DNA from: Gammaproteobacteria bacterium
Lineage (GTDB): Bacteria > Pseudomonadota > Gammaproteobacteria > Eutrophobiales > Eutrophobiaceae
Reading direction: 5' to 3'
NCBI GenBank assembly: GCA_030829955.1
Contig: JAURNY010000018.1
Location: 1-64,000, forward strand
Length of the DNA stretch: 64,000 nt
The position numbers and the translations under genes were made by a program. Within the stretch, counting starts at the first letter, position 1; each line of letters begins with the position of its first letter. A model generated the notes under the pieces. The model was not told the origin of the DNA, ran no database searches, and saw nothing but the letters and a program-made list of their open reading frames with translations. Of the stretch, positions 9,904 through 18,694 are shown piece after piece.

Positions 9904-10378
9904 AGATAGACAGATTGTATACGATGATTGGACGCTTGTTCGTGAAGTTGTCACAGATGATGAAGTGTCTTCAGGTAAGGTAATAGTTCCTCTGGCTTAT
10001 TGGCAGCAGCATCGTGATGTATTGCTTAAAACAAATGAAAAACATGCTATCTGGATTGATGGTGATAATGAAACAGAAGCATTGCTTGATGATTTATCAA
10101 ACTTTGATTTAATTGCATTAGATTTTCCTACATTCAAGGATGGGCGTTCCTATTCTCATGCGCGCTTGTTAAGACAACGTTATGGTTTTGAAAAAGAACT
10201 ACGTGCAATTGGTGATATATTACGTGACCAATTATTTTATTTAATGCGTTGCGGTTTTAATTCGTTTGAATTGCGTCAAGATAAAGATGCTGAAGATGCG
10301 TTAAAGGCATTTAATGATTTTACTGTTCGTTATCAGGCTGCTGCAGATGATGCGGTACCAGTTTATAAATTGAGATAA
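9890..10378 (+). CDS. DUF934 sulfite-reduction accessory protein
   Basis: This is a 162-residue member of DUF934, a family nearly always encoded directly after the cysI-type reductase and thought to take part in sulfite reduction. The start is the ATG at 9890, which overlaps the end of cysI by 14 bp and has AAGGA eight bases upstream. An earlier in-frame ATG at 9824 lies deep inside cysI and adds residues that do not belong. The conserved block YSHARLLRQRYGF is present. It contains only one cysteine, so it is probably not an iron-sulfur protein. Confidence 0.85.
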   Translation: MRIIKDRQIVYDDWTLVREVVTDDEVSSGKVIVPLAYWQQHRDVLLKTNEKHAIWIDGDNETEALLDDLSNFDLIALDFPTFKDGRSYSHARLLRQRYGFEKELRAIGDILRDQLFYLMRCGFNSFELRQDKDAEDALKAFNDFTVRYQAAADDAVPVYKLR

Positions 10379-10382
10379 ATAA

Positions 10383-11837
10383 TTAAACTGTCATAACTGT
10401 GATTGATGGTGTGTTATATTTCACGTCTTCATGAAATCCACGAACCAGTAATATTTTATCACCTTCATTAGCAAGACCATTGTCACATATGACTTTTCTG
10501 GCAAGTTCATTTGGATTCATTTTACCTGCTAGATCAGATTGAAGAGGGATGACACTCCACAATAATGCCATTTTCCTAGAAACTGCTGCACTGCCTGTGA
10601 TCGCTATAACTGGTGCTGCTGGTCTGGCAGAACTCATGGTTGCCGCAGACATGCCGCTACTTGATAACACGACAACTGCTCTGACTTTTAAATCCTGCGC
10701 GAGATGTACAACTGAATTTGCTATCCCATCCCAAATAGGTATGGAATGTTCATCATATTGTTTTAATGCTCTATCTCCATATGCGCCATGTTGCCATAAA
10801 TAGGATTCGGTTTGTCTGGCAATTCGCACCATCATTTTTACAGCATCAATGGCATAAGCACCGACAGCTGTTTCACCTGACAGCATAATTGCATCTGTTC
10901 CCAATGTGACAGCATTTGATACATCGGTAACTTCTGCACGGGTCGGACGTGCATTTTCTATCATTGATTCCAGCATCTGTGTAGCAACGATAACCGGTTT
11001 AAATTTCCTTCTTGCGAGATTAATCAATTGATGTTGTGCAATGGGCACTTGCTCAGGATTAAGTTCAACACCTAAATCACCACGAGCCACCATGATGCCA
11101 TCTGCTGCCTCAATAATCGCAACGGCATCGATCAATGCTTCTGGTTTTTCAATCTTAGCTATGATTGATGATTGATGAGCGTGCGCATCAATTAATTCTC
11201 TTAATGCATTAATATCTGATGCTGTTCGAACAAATGAGAGGGCAAGAAAATCAACGCCTAAATCCAGTGCTAGTTGTGCGTCAGTTTTATCTTTTTCAGT
11301 CAAGGAAGGTGCTGAAACATTTACCCCCGGAAGATTAATACCTTTATGATTGCCTAACTTGCCACCACTAATTACCGAGCAAGTGATTTCGGTATCATCA
11401 ATTTTGGTAACAGCAAGTTCCAGATTACCATCCGCTAACAAAATGCGATCGCCTGGCTCTACATCTTCAGCCAATGCTTTATATTGACAAGGGATGAGTC
11501 CCGATTTGCCAATGACATTTCTGGTCGTGACGATGACTGTTGAATCTGCTAGCAGATCAATGCTATCGTTCTCAAACTTACCTGTTCTAATCTTGGGGCC
11601 ACAAAGATCAGCAAGTATTGCCACAGTTTGATTTGATTCAGTAGCAAGCTTTCGGACTAAATGATAGGTTTGTTTATGATAGTCATGATTTCCATGCGAC
11701 ATATTTTGCCTAAATACATTCACACCAGCTTCAATCAACTTTCTGATTTGATCTGCGCTACTACTGGCTGGTCCGAGCGTAGCAATAATCTTAGTACGAC
11801 GATGCTTAAGTAAATGAACCTGTGTTGTAATAGTCAT
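10383..11837 (-). CDS. pyk: Pyruvate kinase
   Basis: Pyruvate kinase makes pyruvate and ATP from phosphoenolpyruvate and ADP in glycolysis. The protein has 484 residues with the TIM barrel at both ends of a small B domain. Visible motifs include TKIIATLGPASS near residue 15, KIEKPEALIDA with the catalytic lysine, MVARGDLGVEL and ATQMLESMI. The family block FRLNFSHG reads FRQNMSHG here (residues 42-49): Arg43, Asn45 and Ser47 are kept, but Leu and Phe are replaced. The gene converges on the DUF934 gene with a 4 bp gap and diverges from the YeeE pair. Confidence 0.93.
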   Translation of the reverse strand: MTITTQVHLLKHRRTKIIATLGPASSSADQIRKLIEAGVNVFRQNMSHGNHDYHKQTYHLVRKLATESNQTVAILADLCGPKIRTGKFENDSIDLLADSTVIVTTRNVIGKSGLIPCQYKALAEDVEPGDRILLADGNLELAVTKIDDTEITCSVISGGKLGNHKGINLPGVNVSAPSLTEKDKTDAQLALDLGVDFLALSFVRTASDINALRELIDAHAHQSSIIAKIEKPEALIDAVAIIEAADGIMVARGDLGVELNPEQVPIAQHQLINLARRKFKPVIVATQMLESMIENARPTRAEVTDVSNAVTLGTDAIMLSGETAVGAYAIDAVKMMVRIARQTESYLWQHGAYGDRALKQYDEHSIPIWDGIANSVVHLAQDLKVRAVVVLSSSGMSAATMSSARPAAPVIAITGSAAVSRKMALLWSVIPLQSDLAGKMNPNELARKVICDNGLANEGDKILLVRGFHEDVKYNTPSITVMTV

Positions 11838-11899
11838 GGTCGAGGAGCCTGAAAAATTATATCCTAACTACCCTAGCATATTAATTATCTGGAACAACT

Positions 11900-12316
11900 A
11901 TGGAAACAGATTTTACTCCTTATTTCTCAATCATTGGTGGCGCACTAATAGCGTTTTCTGTATTAATGATGCTCGCCTTTAATGGTCGCGTGACTGGCAT
12001 CAGCGGATTTATTCATAGTCTCGCAAGAGGAAAGAAGTCAGTTGATAATGGTTTGTTTATTGCGGGAATTATTTTAGGTGCATTTTTGTATATGTTATTT
12101 AATAGTGGTTCTGTCGTTGTGAGAGAAGACTATTCTATTTTGTTACTTATTCTTAGTGGTCTGTTTGTAGGCATTGGAACCCGATTGGGATCTGGTTGTA
12201 CGAGCGGTCATGGTATTTGCGGTATAAGTCGATTTTCACTTCGATCTATTATTGCGACTATGACGTTTATGTTGTTTGGTGGAATCTCTACTTATTTAAT
12301 TCGGCACATTTTCTAG
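11900..12316 (+). CDS. YeeE/YedE-family transporter subunit 1
   Basis: This is half of a two-gene transporter of the YeeE/YedE (Sulf_transp) family, whose members import thiosulfate or related sulfur compounds. The 138 residues form four or five membrane segments. The diagnostic block GSGCTSGHGICGISRFS near residue 95 carries the conserved cysteines. The partner follows 4 bp later. The substrate is inferred from the family and from the nearby sulfite reductase; it is not shown directly. Confidence 0.85.
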   Translation: METDFTPYFSIIGGALIAFSVLMMLAFNGRVTGISGFIHSLARGKKSVDNGLFIAGIILGAFLYMLFNSGSVVVREDYSILLLILSGLFVGIGTRLGSGCTSGHGICGISRFSLRSIIATMTFMLFGGISTYLIRHIF

Positions 12317-12320
12317 CTTT

Positions 12321-12743
12321 ATGAAGACTAAAATAATTACGTTAATTTCAGGTATTTTATTTGGTTTCGGTATAACCATCTCACAAATGTCAAACCCTTA
12401 TAAAGTATTAAATTTTCTGGATGTCACTGGAAGTTGGGACCCTAGTCTTGCACTTGTAATGGCTTCTGCATTATTGATAACCATACCCGGTTACTTATTG
12501 ATATTGAAGATGCAGCGGCCGATTCATATAGAATCGTTTGATTTGCCGACAACGAAGCAAATAGATTTAACATTGATCATTGGTGCAATTTGCTTTGGTA
12601 TTGGCTGGGGAATTGCGGGTTATTGTCCCGGTCCTGGTTTGGCTGCTTTGGCTTTCAACTGGAAAGAGGCGTTCCCATTTCTCATTGCGGTAATCGCTGG
12701 AGGATATATCAGTGATTTAGTAATGAGAGCAATGAATAAATAA
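12321..12743 (+). CDS. YeeE/YedE-family transporter subunit 2 (DUF6691)
   Basis: This is the second half of the split YeeE/YedE transporter, with 140 residues and about four membrane segments. It has the typical opening SGILFGFGITISQM and the block GWGIAGYCPGPGLAAL with the conserved cysteine. Paired genes of this kind are widespread in proteobacteria, and together they resemble one full-length YeeE. Its end is followed directly by a strong bidirectional terminator. Confidence 0.85.
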   Translation: MKTKIITLISGILFGFGITISQMSNPYKVLNFLDVTGSWDPSLALVMASALLITIPGYLLILKMQRPIHIESFDLPTTKQIDLTLIIGAICFGIGWGIAGYCPGPGLAALAFNWKEAFPFLIAVIAGGYISDLVMRAMNK

Positions 12744-12747
12744 TAAT

Positions 12748-12774
12748 AAAAATGCCTCGTAAAGAGGCATTTTT
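12748..12774. terminator. Bidirectional terminator between the YeeE pair and ssb
   Basis: ATGCCTC and GAGGCAT form a perfect stem with a 5-base loop, flanked by A-runs on the left and T-runs on the right. It can therefore stop transcription from the YeeE pair on the plus strand and from ssb on the minus strand. Confidence 0.85.
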
Positions 12775-12796
12775 ATTATGTTGTATAAGAAAATAG

Positions 12797-13258
12797 TTAA
12801 AACGGAATATCATCATCAAAATCATCAACTGGACCATTATCGCTTGCGTGTGCAGAATTTGATGTAGCAGGTTTATTTTCTATAGGAGGCGCAGATTCAT
12901 AATTACCACTTCCACCGCCACTTCTGCTACCTAACATTTGCATTTCATTGGCGACAATCTCGGTGGTGTAACGATCAGTACCTTCCTTGTCTTGCCACTT
13001 ACGAGTTTGTAGGCGGCCCTCGATATAAATTTGCGATCCTTTGCGCAGATATTCACCAACAATTTCAGCCAGACGACCAAAGAATACAATCCGGTGCCAC
13101 TCGGTTCGTTCCTGTTGTTCACCACTATCCTTGTCACGCCAGGATTCTGCTGTTGCCAGACTCACATTGGCAACGGCTGCACCACCAGCTGTATATCGGA
13201 TATCGGGGTCATTACCTAAATTACCTACAAGAATTACTTTATTTACACCGCGTGCCAT
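12797..13258 (-). CDS. ssb: Single-stranded DNA-binding protein
   Basis: SSB covers single-stranded DNA during replication, repair and recombination. The OB fold occupies residues 1 to about 110, with [29 protein letters not shown] and [16 protein letters not shown] flexible Gly/Ser/Asn linker follows, and the tail ends in DDDIPF, the partner-binding tip. The 153-residue length is normal. The order ssb, MFS carrier, uvrA is conserved in gammaproteobacteria. I found no LexA-like site between ssb and the MFS gene. Confidence 0.97.
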   Translation of the reverse strand: MARGVNKVILVGNLGNDPDIRYTAGGAAVANVSLATAESWRDKDSGEQQERTEWHRIVFFGRLAEIVGEYLRKGSQIYIEGRLQTRKWQDKEGTDRYTTEIVANEMQMLGSRSGGGSGNYESAPPIENKPATSNSAHASDNGPVDDFDDDIPF

Positions 13259-13343
13259 GCTGACTTTCTCCTGCTTACTTCGTCATTAACTTAAAATTAT
13301 CGTACATGTATATTAATTAGAATGATTGTCTAAGATTGTCGCT

Positions 13344-14558
13344 TTACGCGGACTCTTGTTCAAGCTCATTTTTTGCCGATGATTGATTGGTGGCGGGCAT
13401 CAGCAAAACAACCACAAGCCAGACTATGGCAAGACACAAATTGAGTAAATATACACCATTCATCGCGAATGTCTGATAAAGCATACCGCCGAGTGCGCCA
13501 CCGCAGAATATGCCAATGAATTGTGATGCCGAATAAACGCCGAGTGCGCTGCCTTTCTGGCCAGGATCGACCCGTTTTGAAATTTCTGAAGGAAGATAAG
13601 ATTCAAGATAATTAAAAGCGCCAAAATATAAGACGAGTAGGGCAATTATCAACCATTTTGAAGGTTCAATAAAATAAAGTCCGATTTGCGACAATAATAA
13701 TAGAAAAATACTAAAAACAAAGTACTGACTTGAACGTTTGCCTCTATCACCCGTTAAAATCAAAGGAACGGTAATCAATAAAGATAATACGAATACAGTG
13801 ATATAAATGCTGCTATGGTCACTTGTAGGAATATTAATTAAGTCACGTAAAACGATTGGAATGACGACAAAATTTGCCATCAGAATTAAATGTGATGCGA
13901 ATATGCTAATATCTAGTCTGATTAGCACAGGATTTTTAATAATTTTAATAAATTCCTTTAAGCCATGTTTATTGATAGTTTGAATACTTTCTGGCTTTGG
14001 CACGATAAAGAGTAGCACGATGATGGCCAATACGGCGCAGACAGCGCTAATGTAAAATAAGCCATTAAGTCCAATTTGACCGAACAATAATGGTCCAATA
14101 ATAAAGGCGATAGGAAATGAGATGCCGATGCTGCCACCTATTATAGCCATTACTTTCGTACGAGACTCTTCCGAGGATAAATCAGCCGCGAGAGCAATAC
14201 TGGCAGAAGAGACGGCTCCAGCGCCTTGTAATGCTCGACCGGCTATTAATCCAAATACACTGCTGGAAACCGCTGCTAATATGCTTCCCGCCATAAACAT
14301 GAGTAAACCAACTGCAATAACAGGTTTTCTTCCGAAGCGATCTGATAAGATACCCAATGGAATTTGCAGGCATGCTTGAGTCAAACCATTAATCCCCAAT
14401 GCTAACCCTAACAATTCAGGAGTAGCATCGCGATAACTGCTCTCACCTATGGTCAAGATGGGCATTACCATAAACAACGGCAGCATACGCAGTAAAAATA
14501 CTGCGGCGAGCGATAGCGCTGCTTTTATTTCAGCAGCTGACAAGGACGATTGAGTCAT
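13344..14558 (-). CDS. MFS transporter (YajR-like core)
   Basis: This is a major facilitator superfamily carrier with 12 predicted membrane segments in 404 residues. The loop 2-3 motif GILSDRFGRKPVI and the YajR-type block GRALQGAGAVSSASIAL are present. It lacks the extra C-terminal domain of E. coli YajR. Its place between ssb and uvrA is conserved in gammaproteobacteria, but the substrate is unknown. It is divergent from uvrA and upstream of ssb on the same strand. Confidence 0.9.
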   Translation of the reverse strand: MTQSSLSAAEIKAALSLAAVFLLRMLPLFMVMPILTIGESSYRDATPELLGLALGINGLTQACLQIPLGILSDRFGRKPVIAVGLLMFMAGSILAAVSSSVFGLIAGRALQGAGAVSSASIALAADLSSEESRTKVMAIIGGSIGISFPIAFIIGPLLFGQIGLNGLFYISAVCAVLAIIVLLFIVPKPESIQTINKHGLKEFIKIIKNPVLIRLDISIFASHLILMANFVVIPIVLRDLINIPTSDHSSIYITVFVLSLLITVPLILTGDRGKRSSQYFVFSIFLLLLSQIGLYFIEPSKWLIIALLVLYFGAFNYLESYLPSEISKRVDPGQKGSALGVYSASQFIGIFCGGALGGMLYQTFAMNGVYLLNLCLAIVWLVVVLLMPATNQSSAKNELEQESA

Positions 14559-14634
14559 TAATGAGATTAACTTGGATTGAAAGTCAAAAAGAAATTATAT
14601 TAACAGGTTGCCCGCTCATAAGCGAAATCTAATC

Positions 14635-17490
14635 ATGCAAAGAATACAAATCCGCGGCGCGCGGACGCACAATCTAAAAAATATCGATCTGGATATCCCA
14701 AGAGATAAGCTAATAGTCATTACCGGCATATCCGGTTCCGGCAAATCATCGCTCGCTTTTGATACAATCTATGCTGATGGTCAACGCCGTTATGTAGAAT
14801 CTTTGTCGGCTTATGCGCGCCAATTCCTGTCAATGATGGAAAAACCTGATGTGGATCATATTGAAGGTTTATCACCTGCAATCTCTATAGAGCAGAAAAC
14901 AACCTCTCATAATCCACGATCGACAGTCGGTACGATCACCGAAATTTATGATTATCTGCGTTTATTGTTTGCACGTGTTGGTCAGCCGCGTTGTCCCAAA
15001 CACAATGTCGTGCTCGAAGCTCAAACTATATCGCAAATGGTAGATCAGGTTATAGCCAGACCTGAGAATCAAAAATTAATGATGCTTGCGCCTGTAATTC
15101 AAGGCAGAAAAGGAGAGCATCTGCAATTAATCGAACGCATGCGCGCAGAGGGTTTTATACGTGCAAGAATCAATGGTGAGATTTATGAACTTGATGCTGT
15201 GCCACCATTAGATCTGCATAAGAAACATACTATAGAAATTGTCATTGATCGTTTCAAGGTCAGAGAAGATCTGCGTTTACGATTATCTGAATCATTTGAA
15301 ACTGCGATTCGTTTATCTGAAGGTGTGGCGCTGGTTGTGCCAATGGACGATGATAGTGGTTACGAACAATTATTTTCATCGCGTTATGCCTGTAGTCAGT
15401 GTGGCTATAGTTTGAACGAACTTGAGCCTAGGTTGTTTTCATTTAATAATCCTGCTGGTGCGTGTCATCGTTGTGATGGATTGGGTGTCATTCAATTTTT
15501 TGATCCTGACAGGGTAGTTCAGGATCCCAACCTTAGTTTGCCTGGAGGAGCTATTAAGGGTTGGGATAGGCGAAATGCTTATTACTATCAAATGATTCAA
15601 TGTCTGGCGAAGCATTATGCTTTTGATTTGGATACGCCTTTTAATGAATTAACAAAACAAATTCAGAACATTTTATTGAATGGTAGTGGCGATGAAGATA
15701 TTGAGTTCGAATATTTTCGTGATCGAAAACGCTCAATTATTAGAAGCCATCCTTTCGAAGGTATTATTCCAAATCTACAACGTCGTTATACCGAAACCGA
15801 TTCTATTATGGTCAGAGAGGAATTGGCAAAATATCAGATCAATAAACCTTGTCCATCTTGTAAAGGTACGCGCTTAAATGACGCGGCTCGTAATGTCTTT
15901 ATTAACAATTTAACCTTGCCTGAAGTGACAGCAATGCCGGTAGGTAAGGTGCAGGACCTGTTTGAGACGATGAAGCTTGAAGGCGCACGTGGCAAGATTG
16001 CTGTCAAAATATTAAAGGAAGTTAATGATCGTTTGCGCTTTTTGGTGAATGTTGGACTGGATTATTTAACATTGGAAAGAAGCGCAGAAACATTGTCCGG
16101 TGGTGAAGCGCAACGCATTCGCTTGGCAAGTCAGATTGGCGCGGGTCTGGTAGGTGTGATGTATGTTCTTGATGAGCCATCTATTGGTTTACATCAACGC
16201 GATAATCAGCGTTTGCTAAAGACATTGTTTCATCTTCGTGATCTGGGCAATACCGTTATTGTTGTCGAGCATGATGAAGAAGCTATCTATGCTGCTGATC
16301 ATGTGATTGATATCGGACCTGGTGCTGGCGTGCATGGCGGCAATATCGTAGCGCAAGGAACACCGAAACAAATCGCAGCAAATAACGTATCACTAACAGG
16401 ACAATATTTATCAGGTAGACAATCAATAAAAGTACCTGAAAAACGCACACCATTTAATCCCATGCAAATTCTGGAATTAAAAGGTGCTGCAGGTAATAAC
16501 CTGAATGAAGTTGATTTGATAATCTCGGCTGGTTTATTGACCTGTATTACCGGTGTATCGGGTTCAGGTAAATCAACTTTGATCAACGACACCTTGTATT
16601 TAATTGCGGCAAAGGAATTGAATCGAGCCAATACTAGTCCGGCGAAATATACCGAAGTTAAGGGTATGGATAACTTTGATAAGGTTGTTGATATTAATCA
16701 AAGTCCGATAGGCAGAACACCACGCTCCAATCCAGCAACTTATACCGGACTATTTACACCGATCCGAGAACTCTTTGCGGCAACACCTGAGGCTCGTTCT
16801 CGTGGTTATAAACCTGGTCGTTTTAGCTTTAATGTGAAAGGCGGACGTTGTGAAGCCTGTCAAGGTGATGGCTTGATTAAAGTTGAGATGCACTTCTTGC
16901 CAGATATCTATGTCCCTTGCGATGTATGTAAGGGAAAACGTTACAACCGAGAAACACTGGATATTCGTTACAAGGGTAAAAATATTCATGAAGCCCTGGA
17001 TATGAGTGTAGAAGAGGCTCGTGAGTTTTTTGACGCGGTACCGGTTATTGCCAGAAAATTGCAAACCTTAATGGACGTTGGTTTGTCTTATATCCGACTC
17101 GGGCAAAATGCCACTACGTTATCTGGTGGTGAGGCTCAACGTGTGAAGCTTTCAAAAGAACTTTCCAAACGTGATACAGGTAAAACACTATATATTCTTG
17201 ATGAGCCAACTACCGGGTTACATTTTCACGACATTCAACAATTACTTGATATATTGCATCGTTTACGTGATCACGGTAATACCGTAGTTGTGATTGAGCA
17301 TAATCTTGATGTGATAAAAACAGCAGACTGGATTGTTGATTTGGGACCGGAGGGCGGTGATGGTGGTGGTCAAATCATTGCAACGGGTACACCGGAAGAG
17401 ATTAGTCAGCACAAAACATCTTATACCGGTCAGTTCCTGAAACCATTACTTTTGAAGAAAGATTGTAAACGTATTAAAAAAACAGGCTAA
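14635..17490 (+). CDS. uvrA: Excinuclease ABC subunit A
   Basis: UvrA is the damage-recognising ATPase of nucleotide excision repair. The protein has 951 residues and two ABC modules: Walker A motifs GISGSGKSS (residues 31-39) and GVSGSGKST (near residue 640), and ABC signatures [14 protein letters not shown] and [14 protein letters not shown]. Zinc-finger CX2C pairs include CSQCG/CHRC and CEAC/CDVC. The start is the ATG at 14635, which matches E. coli UvrA; an in-frame TTG at 14608 would add nine residues without family support. I see neither a CTGT-N8-ACAG box nor a GTTC-N7-GTTC box upstream. Confidence 0.97.
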   Translation: MQRIQIRGARTHNLKNIDLDIPRDKLIVITGISGSGKSSLAFDTIYADGQRRYVESLSAYARQFLSMMEKPDVDHIEGLSPAISIEQKTTSHNPRSTVGTITEIYDYLRLLFARVGQPRCPKHNVVLEAQTISQMVDQVIARPENQKLMMLAPVIQGRKGEHLQLIERMRAEGFIRARINGEIYELDAVPPLDLHKKHTIEIVIDRFKVREDLRLRLSESFETAIRLSEGVALVVPMDDDSGYEQLFSSRYACSQCGYSLNELEPRLFSFNNPAGACHRCDGLGVIQFFDPDRVVQDPNLSLPGGAIKGWDRRNAYYYQMIQCLAKHYAFDLDTPFNELTKQIQNILLNGSGDEDIEFEYFRDRKRSIIRSHPFEGIIPNLQRRYTETDSIMVREELAKYQINKPCPSCKGTRLNDAARNVFINNLTLPEVTAMPVGKVQDLFETMKLEGARGKIAVKILKEVNDRLRFLVNVGLDYLTLERSAETLSGGEAQRIRLASQIGAGLVGVMYVLDEPSIGLHQRDNQRLLKTLFHLRDLGNTVIVVEHDEEAIYAADHVIDIGPGAGVHGGNIVAQGTPKQIAANNVSLTGQYLSGRQSIKVPEKRTPFNPMQILELKGAAGNNLNEVDLIISAGLLTCITGVSGSGKSTLINDTLYLIAAKELNRANTSPAKYTEVKGMDNFDKVVDINQSPIGRTPRSNPATYTGLFTPIRELFAATPEARSRGYKPGRFSFNVKGGRCEACQGDGLIKVEMHFLPDIYVPCDVCKGKRYNRETLDIRYKGKNIHEALDMSVEEAREFFDAVPVIARKLQTLMDVGLSYIRLGQNATTLSGGEAQRVKLSKELSKRDTGKTLYILDEPTTGLHFHDIQQLLDILHRLRDHGNTVVVIEHNLDVIKTADWIVDLGPEGGDGGGQIIATGTPEEISQHKTSYTGQFLKPLLLKKDCKRIKKTG

Positions 17491-17727
17491 ATCAAGTAGT
17501 AATTGGTTACCAAGATAATGCCGGCAAATATAAATCAATGGGTTTTTCATGAGAGATTTCAATAAAAGGAGTGATATAAATAAATACAGGCAATATAGGA
17601 ATATTGCTAATATAGATGTTGAAAGTATCATCGATTTTAAGATTGCCATGTCACAATCTTAATCCCAATCCCAATCAATTATTGATAAATGCTATAGTCG
17701 AGTAAAAAGTTATTGAGGTTTTATTAA
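17491..17727. other. Gap between uvrA and the PfkB kinase gene
   Basis: I see no convincing gene in this 237 bp. A 67-codon hydrophobic reading frame runs on the minus strand (17446-17649) but overlaps the end of uvrA and resembles nothing I know. A short repeat (CCCAAT twice) lies near 17664. No clear terminator follows uvrA. Confidence 0.4.
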
Positions 17728-18663
17728 ATGAGTATTTTGATATGTGGTTCCATCGCCTATGACCATATTATGGTATTTCCAGATCAATTTAAAAATCATA
17801 TTCTGCCGGAAAAAGTTCATATTCTGAATGTGTCTTTTCTTGTTCCCGAAATGCGCCGCGAATATGGTGGTTGTGCAGGGAATATTGTTTACAACCTTAA
17901 TTTACTGGAGCCGAGTTTGGGTAAGCCGATGGCAACAGTTGGTAAAGATTTTGGCACTTATACCCTCTGGATGGAAAAACGTGGTATCGAACAAACCCAT
18001 ATTAAAATTATTGAAGATGCCTATACAGGTCAGGCATTCATCACCACTGATCTTGATGATAATCAAATAACCGCATTTCACCCGGGTGCGATGAATGAGT
18101 CACATCAGAATCATGTTGGCGATGCAGAAGGTATTGAGTTAGGAATTATTTCACCAGATGGACGTGCGGGCATGGTTCAACATGCAAAAGAATTCGTTGA
18201 TGCTGGTATCCCGTTTATATTTGATCCCGGTCAAGGTATGCCAATGTTTGATGGCGATGATCTAAAACAGTTTATCAATCAGGCGACCTGGGTCACAGTC
18301 AACGATTATGAATGGCAATTAATGCAAGATAGGACCGGTCTTTCGCCCGAAGAAGTAGCACAAAAAGTTGAGGCGCTTATTATTACGCGTGGTGGCGAAG
18401 GTTCTAATATTTATACTAATGGCGTAATGATTACTGTACCTGTTGTTCAGGCTAAACAAATTGCTGATCCAACTGGTTGCGGTGATGCCTATAGAGCAGG
18501 TCTATTATATGGTTTGCATCATAAATTCGATTGGCAAGTGACGGGCCAGATTGCTTCATTAATGGGTTCTATCAAGATTGAAACGGCCGGCACACAAAAT
18601 CATCGATTCACATTGGATGAATTTAAAGCCAGATATGAAAAAGAGTTTGGTAGTAGTTTTTAA
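17728..18663 (+). CDS. PfkB-family carbohydrate/adenosine kinase
   Basis: This is a ribokinase-fold kinase of 311 residues. The N-terminal GSIAYD and the GGCAGNIVYNL block match PfkB signature 1, and DPTGCGDAYRAG (residues 247-258) is signature 2 with Asp253 as the likely catalytic base. Close relatives in Pseudomonas and other gammaproteobacteria are annotated as adenosine kinase, but the substrate cannot be read from the sequence. It stands alone and ends at a terminator shared with glcB. Confidence 0.85.
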   Translation: MSILICGSIAYDHIMVFPDQFKNHILPEKVHILNVSFLVPEMRREYGGCAGNIVYNLNLLEPSLGKPMATVGKDFGTYTLWMEKRGIEQTHIKIIEDAYTGQAFITTDLDDNQITAFHPGAMNESHQNHVGDAEGIELGIISPDGRAGMVQHAKEFVDAGIPFIFDPGQGMPMFDGDDLKQFINQATWVTVNDYEWQLMQDRTGLSPEEVAQKVEALIITRGGEGSNIYTNGVMITVPVVQAKQIADPTGCGDAYRAGLLYGLHHKFDWQVTGQIASLMGSIKIETAGTQNHRFTLDEFKARYEKEFGSSF

Positions 18664-18665
18664 TT

Positions 18666-18694
18666 AAAAAAGGGGATGTAATCATCCTTTTTTT
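18666..18694. terminator. Bidirectional terminator between the PfkB gene and glcB
   Basis: A GGATG/CATCC stem with a TAAT loop sits inside an A-run on the left and a T-run on the right. It overlaps the stop codon of glcB on the minus strand and follows the kinase stop by 2 bp. Confidence 0.75.

Noticed and set aside
14559-14640. SOS box for uvrA
   Set aside because: I looked for CTGT-N8-ACAG and GTTC-N7-GTTC between the MFS gene and uvrA and saw neither.
17446-17649. Hydrophobic 67-codon reading frame on the minus strand after uvrA
   Set aside because: It overlaps the uvrA end, has no ribosome site and resembles no family; AT-rich sequence often gives such Leu/Ile-rich frames.
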